The position numbers and the translations under genes are program-made. Shown in pieces: positions 26,744 through 34,485 of a DNA stretch of 64,000 nt (positions are counted from its first letter, which is position 1; every line of letters begins with the position of its first letter). A model generated the notes under the pieces. It saw only the letters and a list, made by a program, of their open reading frames with translations, did no database searches and had not been told where the DNA came from. This DNA comes from Caldinitratiruptor microaerophilus (GTDB lineage: Bacteria; Bacillota; Sulfobacillia; Symbiobacteriales; ZC4RG38). The stretch lies in NCBI RefSeq assembly GCF_025999835.1, contig NZ_AP025628.1, positions 2,480,001-2,544,000 of the forward strand. The letters run 5' to 3'.

Positions 26744-26784
26744 CGGACCCCTCCTCCGCCGCGGCCCGCCACGCACGCGCCGGT

Positions 26785-26804
26785 ATTGTGAAGGCAGTCA
26801 CAAT
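26785..26804. promoter_or_regulatory. CRP/FNR-family binding site upstream of ppsR-ppdK
   Basis: ATTGTGA-AGGCAG-TCACAAT: a perfect 7-bp inverted repeat with a 6-base spacer, matching the TGTGA-N6-TCACA consensus of the CRP/FNR superfamily, in an otherwise GC-rich region. It is 42 bases upstream of the ppsR start. The cognate regulator is not in the window. Confidence 0.6.
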
Positions 26805-26949
26805 CCAGCCACGGACCCGCTCTTAGCGTATACGATGGGCGGTCCGCTCGCACCTCCCCGGCGGCCAGCAGCGTGAGGCCGGCGGCAAATGGTTTCTCTC
26901 TATTCTGGTTCAAGGTTCTATCTATAGGCCGTGCAGCCAGCGATAGGCT

Positions 26950-27237
26950 TCACCTGAGTAGGGCGACGGGAGGCGTGGCGTACGAAACCGGTCCGGTGCT
27001 CCTTGGGATGCGCCCGGCCTCGGATTCCCTCGCCTTCCCCGTCCTCCTCCACGATCTCGAAGTGGGTCGAGGTGGTGTCCAGGAAGAGGGCGTCGACATC
27101 AAGCTTGGCGAGGTTCGCCGTGGAGAAGGACACCCCGCCCTCCAGCCGGTCCGCCACGGCCAGCCGGGCGTCCATGGCCCGGACTTCGGACCGGGTTGGG
27201 TCGGCATGCACACCTGCGCACTGCTCAGCGGCGGATC
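26950..27237 (-). mobile_element. remnant of an IS1634-type transposase gene
   Basis: The minus strand encodes RAMDARLAVADRLEGGVSF, then NLAKLDVDALFLDTTSTHFE and AHPKEHR, matching the internal part of IS1634/IS4-like transposases (LDVDLLFFDTTSTYFE ... GHSKDHRPDLPQ). The match breaks down after HPKEHR and nothing upstream resembles the N-terminal half, so the gene is truncated at both ends. No terminal inverted repeats are recognisable. This is a decayed insertion at the edge of the chemosensory island. Confidence 0.7.
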
Positions 27238-27767
27238 CTCCCGGCCAGTCGCCGCAGTTCACCCCATCTCCTCTTGTGGCTCTCCGAGGAGATTGCTGCC
27301 GGCGCCCGGGTGTCTCCGGGAATTCGCACCACCACCCGGCCACCTGGCCCGACGATCGGCGCCTTTTCGACCTTGCCTTCCCCCTCGAGAGCGGTCACCA
27401 CCTTGTGTACTGTCGTGTAGGAAACGCCGGCCGCATCGGCCAGCTCCCGTAACGTCAGCGGGCCCCGATCGGTCAAAATATCGAGCAGACAATCTGGAAT
27501 GCGATGAGTCTCCGTCCCGGATCGGCACCAAACGCGCAGCAGTCCTGCGATGTGGCTCGCTTGCCCCGGCGGAATCCACACCCGACCCCCGCCGAACTCG
27601 ACCAGGTTCCGCTCCACCAGTGCACCGATCAGCTGCAGCACCTCTGTTCGCGTCAATCCGCTGCGCGCCGCCACGTCGGCAACCTCAGCCGAACCTCCGA
27701 TCGTCATGAGCGCTTGCAGGAACCGACACTGACGCCGCCCGATCGACCGCTTCCCGCCTGCCTGCAC
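27225..27767 (-). CDS. two-winged-helix transcription regulator-like protein
   Basis: A basic protein of about 180 residues with two consecutive MarR/IclR-like winged helices: AEVADVAARSGLTRTEVLQL with ALVERNLVEFGGGRVWI, and TLRELADAAGVSYTTVHKVV with ALEGEGKVEKAPI. The C terminus is Arg-rich (RRWGELRRLAGRIRR). The start is uncertain: GTG 27767 with GAGGG upstream is chosen, while the open frame runs to 27866. The gene lies between the IS remnant and the flagellar scar, so it may be part of the insertion. Function is unknown beyond DNA binding. Confidence 0.6.
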   Translation of the reverse strand: MQAGGKRSIGRRQCRFLQALMTIGGSAEVADVAARSGLTRTEVLQLIGALVERNLVEFGGGRVWIPPGQASHIAGLLRVWCRSGTETHRIPDCLLDILTDRGPLTLRELADAAGVSYTTVHKVVTALEGEGKVEKAPIVGPGGRVVVRIPGDTRAPAAISSESHKRRWGELRRLAGRIRR

Positions 27768-28007
27768 GCCGCCCTCGGCACCTCTTTCTCCATGTGTTAT
27801 GTTATCCCATCCTCGTCGTGTGGCCCGTGTCTTGACCGGTGACCCGGGGGGTGTCTTTCGGATCAAACCCTTTCACCCGCCACCAGGTCCCACCGACACT
27901 GCCCTCCTCGCCCCCGCTCACGCTGATTTGAGCTAGGGTTGACTAGTATCACGCGAGCGAATCGCCTCACCCCAGCGAGGGCCTCCTCGTTCGCCCGCGT
28001 CCGTCTG

Positions 28008-28180
28008 TCAGCTGCCATGCCCGGTGTCCGTGAGATTCCGAACTTTCTTCGTCCTGTTCGGCAGTTCGACCAGCAGCTTGTCATCCTCTCGCACCCAGCG
28101 CGTCTCTCCCTCCTCGGTGCGCACAATCGCGCGCCTTTCTCCCGACTCCCGCAGGTGCACCACACGTTCGGACCGGCCTC
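28008..28180 (-). pseudogene. truncated duplicate of the small FliG-linked protein gene
   Basis: A frame ending at the TGA at 28008 encodes SERVVHLRESGERRAIVRT and then LLVELPNRTKKVRNL. It parallels TERVLHLLESGERRAVVRT ... LLVELPNGARKIRNL of the intact small gene at 29414-29647. DNA identity is high (about 28 of 30 bases around 28130-28160 versus 29536-29566). The copy lacks its N-terminal third and any start, and joins directly to the flhF fragment. Confidence 0.75.
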
Positions 28181-28272
28181 GTGCACAGGATCACGGCCTG
28201 GGGACCAAGCTCAGCGTGAACCCGGGAGACCACCTCCGGGAACGTCCGACCCACAAAGCGCTTCACCCGCAT
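28168..28272 (-). pseudogene. 5' fragment of flhF
   Basis: From the ATG at 28272 the frame encodes MRVKRFVGRTFPEVVSRVHA and then ELGPQAVILCTRPVR, the highly conserved start of FlhF, the SRP-type GTPase that places flagella. After about 35 residues the match ends where the duplicate of the small protein gene begins in another frame; the rest of FlhF is missing. A deletion or recombination between flhF and a second copy of the small gene explains the junction near 28170-28180. Confidence 0.75.
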
Positions 28273-28386
28273 CCTGTCGTCACCATTCCCGCAGCTCAGC
28301 TTTCGGTTCGTCCTCTACGCTTTTGTTACAAAAATAACCAGAAAAGAGCACCGATCCTGTCCGTCCCCTGAACGACGCCCACACGT

Positions 28387-29406
28387 TCACACGAGGACCT
28401 CGTCCTTGCCCCCACGGCTGATGACGATCTCCTCCTGCTCCTCCAGCCGCCGGATGATGTTCACGATCTTCGCCTGCGCTTCTTCCACGTCCCGCAGCCG
28501 CACCGGCCCCAGCAGTTCGATGTTCTCTCGCAGGTTCTCGCCCGCCCGCTTCGAGATGTTCCTGAAGATCTTTTGCTTCACCTCGTCGCTCGCGGTCTTC
28601 AACGCCAGCGGGAGGTCGCGGTTCATGTCCACTTCCCGCAGCACCCGTTGCAGCGACCGGTCGTCCAGGTGCACGATGTCCTCGAACAGGAACAGCCGCT
28701 TCTTGACCTCCTCCGCCAGGTCCGGGCTCAGCACCAAGAGCGACTCCACAATCGTTCGCTCGGTCGTCCGGTCCACCCGATTGAGCACTTCGACCAGCGC
28801 GTCCACCCCGCCAGCAACCGCCAGATTTGCCCCGGTCAAGGACACCACCTGGCGTTCGAGCACCCGTTCTATTTCCTGCAGCACGTCTGGGCTCGTCCGG
28901 TCCATGATCGCAATCCGCCGCACCACGTCCACCTGCCGTTCGGGTGGCAACGCTGACAGGATCGTCGCTGCCTGCTCGGGCCGGAGATAGGCCAGGACCA
29001 GGGCAATCGTCTGCGGGTGTTCTCCCTGCAGAAATGAGAGAAGCTGGGAAGGATCGGTCTTGCGGGCGAAATCGAAGGGGCGCACCTGCAAGGAAGCCAC
29101 CAGGCGTTCGACGATCTCACCTGCCTTCGCCGGCCCCAGGGCCCTCTCCAGCAACGCCCGGGCGTACTCCAGACCGCCCGTGCTGATGTACTCCTGCGCC
29201 ACGGCCAGCTGATAGAACTCGTGCAGCACCGCGTCCCGGTGCGCCGGCAGCACCTGCCGCTGCCGGGCGATCTCCAGACTTAGTAGCTCCACCTCGTCCT
29301 GCTCCATGTGCCGGAACACCCGCGCCGCCAGTTCCGGTCCGATGGCGATCAGGAACACGGCCGCCTTCTGCAGGCCGCGCGGGGAAGCGCTTTTGCCCTG
29401 GCGCAC
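28387..29406 (-). CDS. fliG: flagellar motor switch protein FliG
   Basis: The rotor protein that joins the MS ring to the C ring and generates torque with the stator. The 339-residue protein is full length: N-terminal LQKAAVFLIAIGPELAARVF, middle domain with EHPQTIALVLAYLRPEQAA and RIAIMDRTSPDVLQEIE, and C-terminal torque domain with VKKRLFLFEDIVHLDDRSLQ and LGPVRLRDVEEAQAKIVNII. The GTG at 29406 (GGTGAG upstream) fits homologues; a TTG at 29430 overlapping the preceding gene is possible. No other C-ring genes are nearby, so this may be a second FliG or part of a dispersed flagellar set. Confidence 0.93.
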   Translation of the reverse strand: MRQGKSASPRGLQKAAVFLIAIGPELAARVFRHMEQDEVELLSLEIARQRQVLPAHRDAVLHEFYQLAVAQEYISTGGLEYARALLERALGPAKAGEIVERLVASLQVRPFDFARKTDPSQLLSFLQGEHPQTIALVLAYLRPEQAATILSALPPERQVDVVRRIAIMDRTSPDVLQEIERVLERQVVSLTGANLAVAGGVDALVEVLNRVDRTTERTIVESLLVLSPDLAEEVKKRLFLFEDIVHLDDRSLQRVLREVDMNRDLPLALKTASDEVKQKIFRNISKRAGENLRENIELLGPVRLRDVEEAQAKIVNIIRRLEEQEEIVISRGGKDEVLV

Positions 29407-29413
29407 CCGCCGC

Positions 29414-29647
29414 TCACCAACCGCCCTCAACTCTGACCAGGTTCCGGATCTTACGCGCCCCGTTGGGTAACTCGACCAGCAGCGCAGTCTCCGTCAGCAC
29501 CAGCCGTAGCTCCCCTTCCGGCGTACGCACCACCGCGCGCCTCTCTCCCGACTCCAGCAGGTGCAGGACCCGCTCGGTTTCGTTCACTAACTCTGCAGCC
29601 GGCACCCACGGCCCAAGTTCGTTTGCGATCACTTCCCGCAGGTCCAT
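29414..29647 (-). CDS. small uncharacterised protein linked to FliG
   Basis: A 77-residue protein: MDLREVIANELGPWVPAAEL, then ETERVLHLLESGERRAVVRT and a beta-rich C terminus ending LLVELPNGARKIRNLV. I recognise no family. GGGGGAGGG precedes the ATG at 29647; upstream frame to 29725 is not supported. It lies 7 bases from fliG and is conserved as a truncated duplicate at 28008-28180 beside the flhF fragment, so it belongs to this flagellar context. A surface-binding or adaptor role is a guess. Confidence 0.75.
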   Translation of the reverse strand: MDLREVIANELGPWVPAAELVNETERVLHLLESGERRAVVRTPEGELRLVLTETALLVELPNGARKIRNLVRVEGGW

Positions 29648-29751
29648 GACCGGCCCTCCCCCACCCCTTGCGCTATCTGAGGCCCTGCTTCCGGGGAGCC
29701 AAGAGCGTCCACTTGGTAGCACCACCCGGTTACCCTACGGCAAACGGGATG

Positions 29752-30222
29752 TTAGCCGTCCTGCACGTCACTGAGCGCCACGTGCACCACGATGTCCCCG
29801 TACTGGGTCACGAGCGGAATCACCAGCCGCCGGATCTGCAGTGTCGAGATCACCGTGTTCTTCCCCACCACCACGGACGGCGGGGCGATGGTCACTGGGC
29901 ACTCGAGCTTCTCCAGTTCCATGCTCGCCCGGCCCGTGATCACGTTCCCCAGTTCGCCGACCGCGCTCTCCACCATGCTGTCCAGCACCCGTACCGGCTC
30001 GTTGATGATTGCCCCGACGATCTCCTTTGCCGTTTTCTCCGACATGCTGTAAAGTACGATACCCTTGACCCGGCCAACCACTCCGATGAGAACCGTCACG
30101 TCGTCGGACATGAGCGGTGAGTTCTGAATCGTCACCGTGCCCTTGCGTACGGTTGCTGATGCTTCCGCCTGCAAGACTTCCTGTGCTGCCACGAGGAAGG
30201 GATTGATGAATTCCGCCTTCAT
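29752..30222 (-). CDS. cheX: CheY-P phosphatase CheX
   Basis: Dephosphorylates CheY-P to reset the chemotaxis signal. The 156-residue protein follows the CheX pattern: MKAEFINPFLVAAQEVL, DVTVLIGVVGRVKGIVLYSM, SEKTAKEIVGAII, the catalytic ExxN motif E90-N93 in SAVGELGNVITG, and a C-terminal TPP-like VTIAPPSVVVGKNTVIS. It lies between the Asn-receiver gene and the small protein gene on the same strand. No cheC or cheZ is present in the island, so CheX would be the phosphatase for the CheY at 33256. Confidence 0.92.
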   Translation of the reverse strand: MKAEFINPFLVAAQEVLQAEASATVRKGTVTIQNSPLMSDDVTVLIGVVGRVKGIVLYSMSEKTAKEIVGAIINEPVRVLDSMVESAVGELGNVITGRASMELEKLECPVTIAPPSVVVGKNTVISTLQIRRLVIPLVTQYGDIVVHVALSDVQDG

Positions 30223-30404
30223 CCGCCGTCCTCCACTCGTCGGCGATCCGATCCCGTTTCCCTGTTTCGCCCCGTTGCCCTTCGCGCGCTGCGCCGGGTC
30301 ATCCCCGCAAGTGCCTGTTCAGTCTCTCGTTGGATCTTCTCCGGCGAAAACAGCCTCACCACGACATCCCGCGTCCCGGCCTTGTAGTGGCGCCGCGATG
30401 TCCC

Positions 30405-30845
30405 TCAGCACCGGGTCGGACTGCCAGTCGACGTATCTCTTCTCTCCACTGCTTGTTGCCCGTTGTCCGCAGGCTCAAATCCCGGACCCGTTGTGGAGAG
30501 AGACCGGACCAGCTGCAGCAGGAGCGAGGGCTCGACGGGTTTGCTCAGGAAAGCCATCGCGCCGGCGCGAATCGCATCCCGCAGAACGTGCTCCCCCTTG
30601 AGCGCACTCATAACGATGATCCTGGCGTTAGGGTCGCTGCTGCGAATCACCCGGGTCGCCGTGAGCCCATCCATCCCTGGCATCACGACGTTCATGATCA
30701 CCAGCGCAGGCCGGAGCCTGCCGTACTTGGCGCAAGCCTCTTCGCCACCGCTTGCTTCCTCCGGTTGATATCCGTTTCTTGCGAGCAGGGACGAGATCTT
30801 CTTCCTCATGAAGATCGAGTCATCGGCCACCAGAATCGTTGCCAT
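30405..30845 (-). CDS. CheY-like receiver with phosphoacceptor Asp replaced by Asn
   Basis: A 146-residue receiver domain with a short C-terminal tail. The metal-binding pair (VADDS), switch Ser (IVMSAL) and Lys (FLSKPVEP) are all kept, but the phosphorylation site reads LVIMNVVMPGMDG: N52 stands where Asp is invariant (codon AAC). It cannot be phosphorylated normally and may be locked in one state or work by binding. The ATG at 30845 gives the usual MATILVADDS start, with AAGGGTGG upstream. A 182-base gap without features separates it from cheX. Confidence 0.88.
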   Translation of the reverse strand: MATILVADDSIFMRKKISSLLARNGYQPEEASGGEEACAKYGRLRPALVIMNVVMPGMDGLTATRVIRSSDPNARIIVMSALKGEHVLRDAIRAGAMAFLSKPVEPSLLLQLVRSLSTTGPGFEPADNGQQAVERRDTSTGSPTRC

Positions 30846-30857
30846 GCCGAGGGCCAC

Positions 30858-31208
30858 CCTTCGACGCGGCTGCTGAGCCCAGCGAGTGCCCGGACTTGGC
30901 GGCGCCCACCGTGAAATCGGAGTCCGGGAGAGACGATCAGAGTATTACAGAGAAAAACAGATAGCAAAGTAATAGAGTGTTCGCGTACCATTGGCAGCTC
31001 AATTTCCATCAGACGAGGCCAACAAGGAACCGGATCACAACCCTCCACTGGAAGGGAACGCCACTAGAAAGAAACGACAGTACGGTGGGCCAGTCCGAAC
31101 CAACGCGGTCTCAGCCTCCGTAACCAATTGCTTGGCACACGGCCGACCGGACTTCCCCAGACACGGCTGCCGACAACCATCCCTGACTCGCTGGCCTTGG
31201 GTGCGGGA
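30858..31208 (-). other. intergenic region with AT-rich promoter-like patch
   Basis: About 350 bases between the soluble MCP stop and the Asn-receiver start with no supported gene. The stretch 30935-30985 is strongly AT-rich and on the minus strand contains TTGCTA and TGTAATACT elements that could form a promoter for the receiver-cheX-fliG segment. No Rho-independent terminator with T-run is obvious for the upstream operon. Confidence 0.4.
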
Positions 31209-32417
31209 TCATCCCCGTACGCCCTTCTCGTTCCCATCTTCTCCAGGTGCAGACCCAGCTGCGAGGTGCTCGAAGAGCTCCACCGACTGGGCAAGGTCAC
31301 CCGCCAGGCCCTGCACGGAGCGGGTGACGGCTGCAGAAACCTCCCGCCCTGCCGCGGCGGTACGCGCCACCTGTTCAGCAAGTGCCCGAAGGCGCACGCC
31401 GTCTTCCGCTGCTCTGGCTGCGCTCTCTGCCTGGCGCGCCGCGACGTTCGCCAAAGACTCGAGTTCCTGCCGCAATCGAGAGACAGAATCCGACAGGCTC
31501 TGGGTGGCTTCGACGATGGTACGCATGCGCGCGGCACTCGTTCCGGCGGCCTCGCCGGCTCCCGACAGAGCAGCGGAGGCGGCACGTGCACCCTGTACCA
31601 GCTCTCCCAGTACTTGGGTTGCCTCATGCATGTCCGACATGCTGCGTCCGATGCCGGTCACGATTTCGCGCACCAGCGTGGCGACGTCCTTGGCTGCCGC
31701 GGAGGTCTGGTCCGACAGGCGCCTCACTTCTTCTGCCACCACGGCGAAGCCGCGCCCGTGCTCTCCGGCCTGGGCTGCCTGGATGGCGGCGTTGAACGCC
31801 AGCAGGTTGGTCTGGCGCGCGATGCGACCGACCGTGTCGATGAACCCCGCAATCCGTTCTGTTTGTGCCCCCAGGTGTTCCATGTGCCGGGCCCATGCCA
31901 TGACGACCTCTTGGAGCCGCTGCAATTGCGCCGACACCTGGTCGAACCGCTGCATGGCACCCCGCAAGGCCTGAGCGGCACCGGAGGAGGACGCCGCACT
32001 TTCCTGAGCAACGCTTGCCGCGGCGCCGGCAGCCTCCGCGATGCGCTCGAACTCCGCCAGGGCAATCTGGGTCAAGCGCGCCTGCTCCTGCATGCCGGAA
32101 CGCAGCACCCCGGAGCGGTTCTCCAGTTCCCCGACGACGGATGCCAGAAGCTCAATCTGTTGCTGCTGGGCCGACTGGTGCTCCTCCATCTGGCGAAGAG
32201 TCGGGTAGAGCGATGTGTGAAGCACTCGCTGCACGGTCTCTTTCAGCTCGGCTGCCGCATCTGCGAGCATGTGTGTGGCCTCTTGCTCCAGGGACGTGGA
32301 GTGGTCTCGTCCGGACCGGTACGGTGAAGATGCGTCTGCCGGCTGAGACTGCCCGTGAGCCTCCTCTGGAGCCACTGCGGCAAAGCCGGGCGGGACCGGA
32401 TCGGCCGACCGGCGCAT
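31209..32417 (-). CDS. soluble methyl-accepting chemotaxis-like protein
   Basis: A 402-residue chemoreceptor-type protein without transmembrane segments. The signalling hairpin tip is [20 protein letters not shown] followed by [17 protein letters not shown], with two Gln where most receptors have Glu/Arg (AAIQAAQ). Coiled coil extends on both sides; the N-terminal 70 residues are Pro/Ser-rich and unrecognised. The ATG at 32417, 14 bases after the Hpt-CheW stop, is used, although its ribosome site is weak. It closes the che operon and could be a cytosolic receptor for the split kinase. Confidence 0.85.
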   Translation of the reverse strand: MRRSADPVPPGFAAVAPEEAHGQSQPADASSPYRSGRDHSTSLEQEATHMLADAAAELKETVQRVLHTSLYPTLRQMEEHQSAQQQQIELLASVVGELENRSGVLRSGMQEQARLTQIALAEFERIAEAAGAAASVAQESAASSSGAAQALRGAMQRFDQVSAQLQRLQEVVMAWARHMEHLGAQTERIAGFIDTVGRIARQTNLLAFNAAIQAAQAGEHGRGFAVVAEEVRRLSDQTSAAAKDVATLVREIVTGIGRSMSDMHEATQVLGELVQGARAASAALSGAGEAAGTSAARMRTIVEATQSLSDSVSRLRQELESLANVAARQAESAARAAEDGVRLRALAEQVARTAAAGREVSAAVTRSVQGLAGDLAQSVELFEHLAAGSAPGEDGNEKGVRG

Positions 32418-32430
32418 CAAACGCCAGAAC

Positions 32431-33252
32431 TCAAACAGATCGAAGACGCCCCCCTTCTCCGGCCGTATCGCCGAGCACGCGCTCCAGCTCCAAGAGCGCA
32501 ACCGGTGTGCCGCGGTGCAAGATCACCCGCGTGCCGTACCAATCACGTCCGCTGCTCTCGTACGCCTCCTGTTCGTCCAGTTCCGTCACCGCTACCACCT
32601 GCTGCACCCCGAGTGCGAGCCGCCCCCGTCCCCACGACACCACCACAAGGTGCTGAATAGAGCCCTCGCCCGAGGTGCCCCATAGACGTCGCTCGAGGTC
32701 CACCAGCGGCACCACGAGACCCCGCAGGTTCACCACGCCCGCGACGTGTGGCGGCACGTACGGCAGGCGGGTCACGGGTACCGGGCGGGTCACCTCCACG
32801 ACCTGCTTCAGTGGCAGGGCCATCTCCAGAGAACCGACCCGGAAAATGAGGTAGCGGTTCTCGGCTCCGTCAACCACTTCACGAGCTGCTGTCTCGGCCT
32901 CTCCGTCGGTCGCCTGCCCTGCGGCTGCAGCGCGCTGCACCAGGGCTCGCAGGCGGTCCACCCCGGACAGGAGTTCGTTGATCACGCCTTCGTCGAGGGA
33001 CCCGGTTCTCTGCTGCACGGGTTCCAGCAACGTCTCGAGGCGGTGGGCCAGGTCGGAGATCTCCCGCAAGCCCAGGTACGCACTGTTCCCCTTGATGGTG
33101 TGAAACGAGCGCATCAGCCCTCGGATCAGGTCCACCCGCTCGGGCTGCTCTTCGAGTTGAAGCAGGCTGTCTTCGGCCGCCGACAGTTGCTCCAGGGATT
33201 CGACCACGAAATCCGCCAGCAGGCTGGACTGGTCGTCCGGAAGCATGGACAT
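32431..33252 (-). CDS. Hpt-CheW fusion (CheA P1-P5 protein lacking the kinase core)
   Basis: A 273-residue protein made of a CheA-type phosphotransfer (P1) domain and a CheW-like (P5) domain only. The phosphoacceptor His51 is in [15 protein letters not shown], followed by [13 protein letters not shown]; after a short linker the CheW domain runs from [20 protein letters not shown] through [17 protein letters not shown]. Dimerisation and ATPase domains are absent. The CheA of the same operon lacks exactly the P1 domain, so this protein should be its phosphorylation substrate, held in the array by its CheW domain. It starts 3 bases after cheY. Confidence 0.9.
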   Translation of the reverse strand: MSMLPDDQSSLLADFVVESLEQLSAAEDSLLQLEEQPERVDLIRGLMRSFHTIKGNSAYLGLREISDLAHRLETLLEPVQQRTGSLDEGVINELLSGVDRLRALVQRAAAAGQATDGEAETAAREVVDGAENRYLIFRVGSLEMALPLKQVVEVTRPVPVTRLPYVPPHVAGVVNLRGLVVPLVDLERRLWGTSGEGSIQHLVVVSWGRGRLALGVQQVVAVTELDEQEAYESSGRDWYGTRVILHRGTPVALLELERVLGDTAGEGGRLRSV

Positions 33253-33255
33253 CGT

Positions 33256-33624
33256 TCATCCCGCCTTGAGTAGAGCGCGCACGCTTTCCAGGAGCTTTTC
33301 GGGCGGGGCCGGCTTGATCAGGTACAAGCTGGCCCCTGCGCGCATGGTGCGCTGGACCTCCTCCGGACTGCTGTTGGAGGAGAGCACCAGGACCGGCAAG
33401 CGGCCGTACTGGCTCTCCTGCCTCACCTGCCGCAGGAACTCCAGGCCGTCCATCTGCGGCATGTTGATGTCGGTGATCACGAGGTCGTATGCCGTCTGGT
33501 AGAGACGCTCCAGCGCCTCCAGTCCGTTGCCGGCGCTGTCCACCTGGTAGCCCTCCCGGCTTAGGATGGAGATCACCATCTTCCGCGTCATGTTCGAATC
33601 ATCCACAACCAAAATGCGCTTCAT
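33256..33624 (-). CDS. cheY: chemotaxis response regulator CheY
   Basis: A single receiver domain of 122 residues. VVDDSNMTR holds the acidic pair, the phosphoacceptor Asp is in LVITDINMPQMDG, the switch Ser in LVLSSNSS and the conserved Lys in YLIKPAPP; all catalytic residues are present, unlike the receiver at 30405. It starts 12 bases after the cheR stop with GGGGGG upstream. In this operon it is the expected acceptor of phosphate from the Hpt-CheW protein and could act on the FliG-containing motor or on another target. Confidence 0.93.
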   Translation of the reverse strand: MKRILVVDDSNMTRKMVISILSREGYQVDSAGNGLEALERLYQTAYDLVITDINMPQMDGLEFLRQVRQESQYGRLPVLVLSSNSSPEEVQRTMRAGASLYLIKPAPPEKLLESVRALLKAG

Positions 33625-33636
33625 CCGCGCGCCCCC

Positions 33637-34485
33637 CTACGGCCGGATGTACACGAACCCCGACCCTACCCGCCGGAGCTGGAACGCCCGGGAAATCCGG
33701 CTCATCGACTCTGAGGCTCCCAAGAAGAGGTAACCGCCAGGTACCATGAGATCGAACAGGGTCTCCGCTACCTGCCGCCGGGAGGCATCATCAAAGTAGA
33801 TTAGGACATTCCGACAGAACACGATGTCGAAGGCTCCCTGGACCTCTCGGCCAGGACGGAGAAGGTTGGAATACCGGAATTGCACCCGGTTCTTGCAGGG
33901 ATGGGAGAACTCCCACCAGGTGTCGCGGCGCCGGAAGTACTTCTTCAGAAGGTCCGGCGGAACGTCCCGGACCTCTCGGTCGCTGTAGAGGGCAGACTCT
34001 GCGACCTCGAGGCTCGAGGGGCTGATGTCCGTGCCGAGCACGTGCCACTCCAAGGACACCCGCTGTCGATCCAGCTCTTCTTGGATGCACATCGCCAGGG
34101 TGTATGGCTCGCACCCGATGGAGCATCCGGCACTCCACACCCGAAGCCGCCCGAGCGGCACCTGCCGCCTCTCCGCGACCATCTCCTCCAGCACCTGTCG
34201 AAACACGGTCATCTGGGGCAGGTCCCGGAAGAAGTAGGTCTCGTTGACCGTGAGCAGGTCGAGGAACTCTCGGGCCTCGCGTTCGTCTACCGCCAGGCGC
34301 CGCAAGTACTGCTGCACGGACAGGCCAGAGTGCTGTTGCATCCTCGCTCCGAGACGGTTCTCGACAACGTCACGCCGCCTGTCATCGAATACCATCCCGG
34401 TTTGCAGGTATACCCACTCGCACAGGCTGCGGTACTCGGCATCGCTCAGCACCGGGCCCACGGTAGACTGCCCCGGGCCGCTCAT
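33637..34485 (-). CDS. cheR: chemoreceptor glutamate methyltransferase CheR
   Basis: Methylates receptor glutamates with SAM for adaptation. An N-terminal helical domain (ENRLGARMQQHSGLSVQQYL, then TVNETYFFRD) is followed by the SAM-binding domain with VWSAGCSIGCEPYTLAM (usual form CSTGEEPY), VLGTDISPSSLEVA and FDIVFCRNVLIYF. At 282 residues it is standard. I use the ATG at 34485 because GGAGG lies 7-8 bases upstream and the codon overlaps the stop of the HEAT gene (ATGA). Confidence 0.95.
   Translation of the reverse strand: MSGPGQSTVGPVLSDAEYRSLCEWVYLQTGMVFDDRRRDVVENRLGARMQQHSGLSVQQYLRRLAVDEREAREFLDLLTVNETYFFRDLPQMTVFRQVLEEMVAERRQVPLGRLRVWSAGCSIGCEPYTLAMCIQEELDRQRVSLEWHVLGTDISPSSLEVAESALYSDREVRDVPPDLLKKYFRRRDTWWEFSHPCKNRVQFRYSNLLRPGREVQGAFDIVFCRNVLIYFDDASRRQVAETLFDLMVPGGYLFLGASESMSRISRAFQLRRVGSGFVYIRP

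Noticed and set aside
29648-29751. Riboswitch in the gap between cheX and the small FliG-linked gene
   Set aside because: A GGTAACC-containing hairpin is present, but no known class fits and the gap is only about 100 bases within a probable operon.
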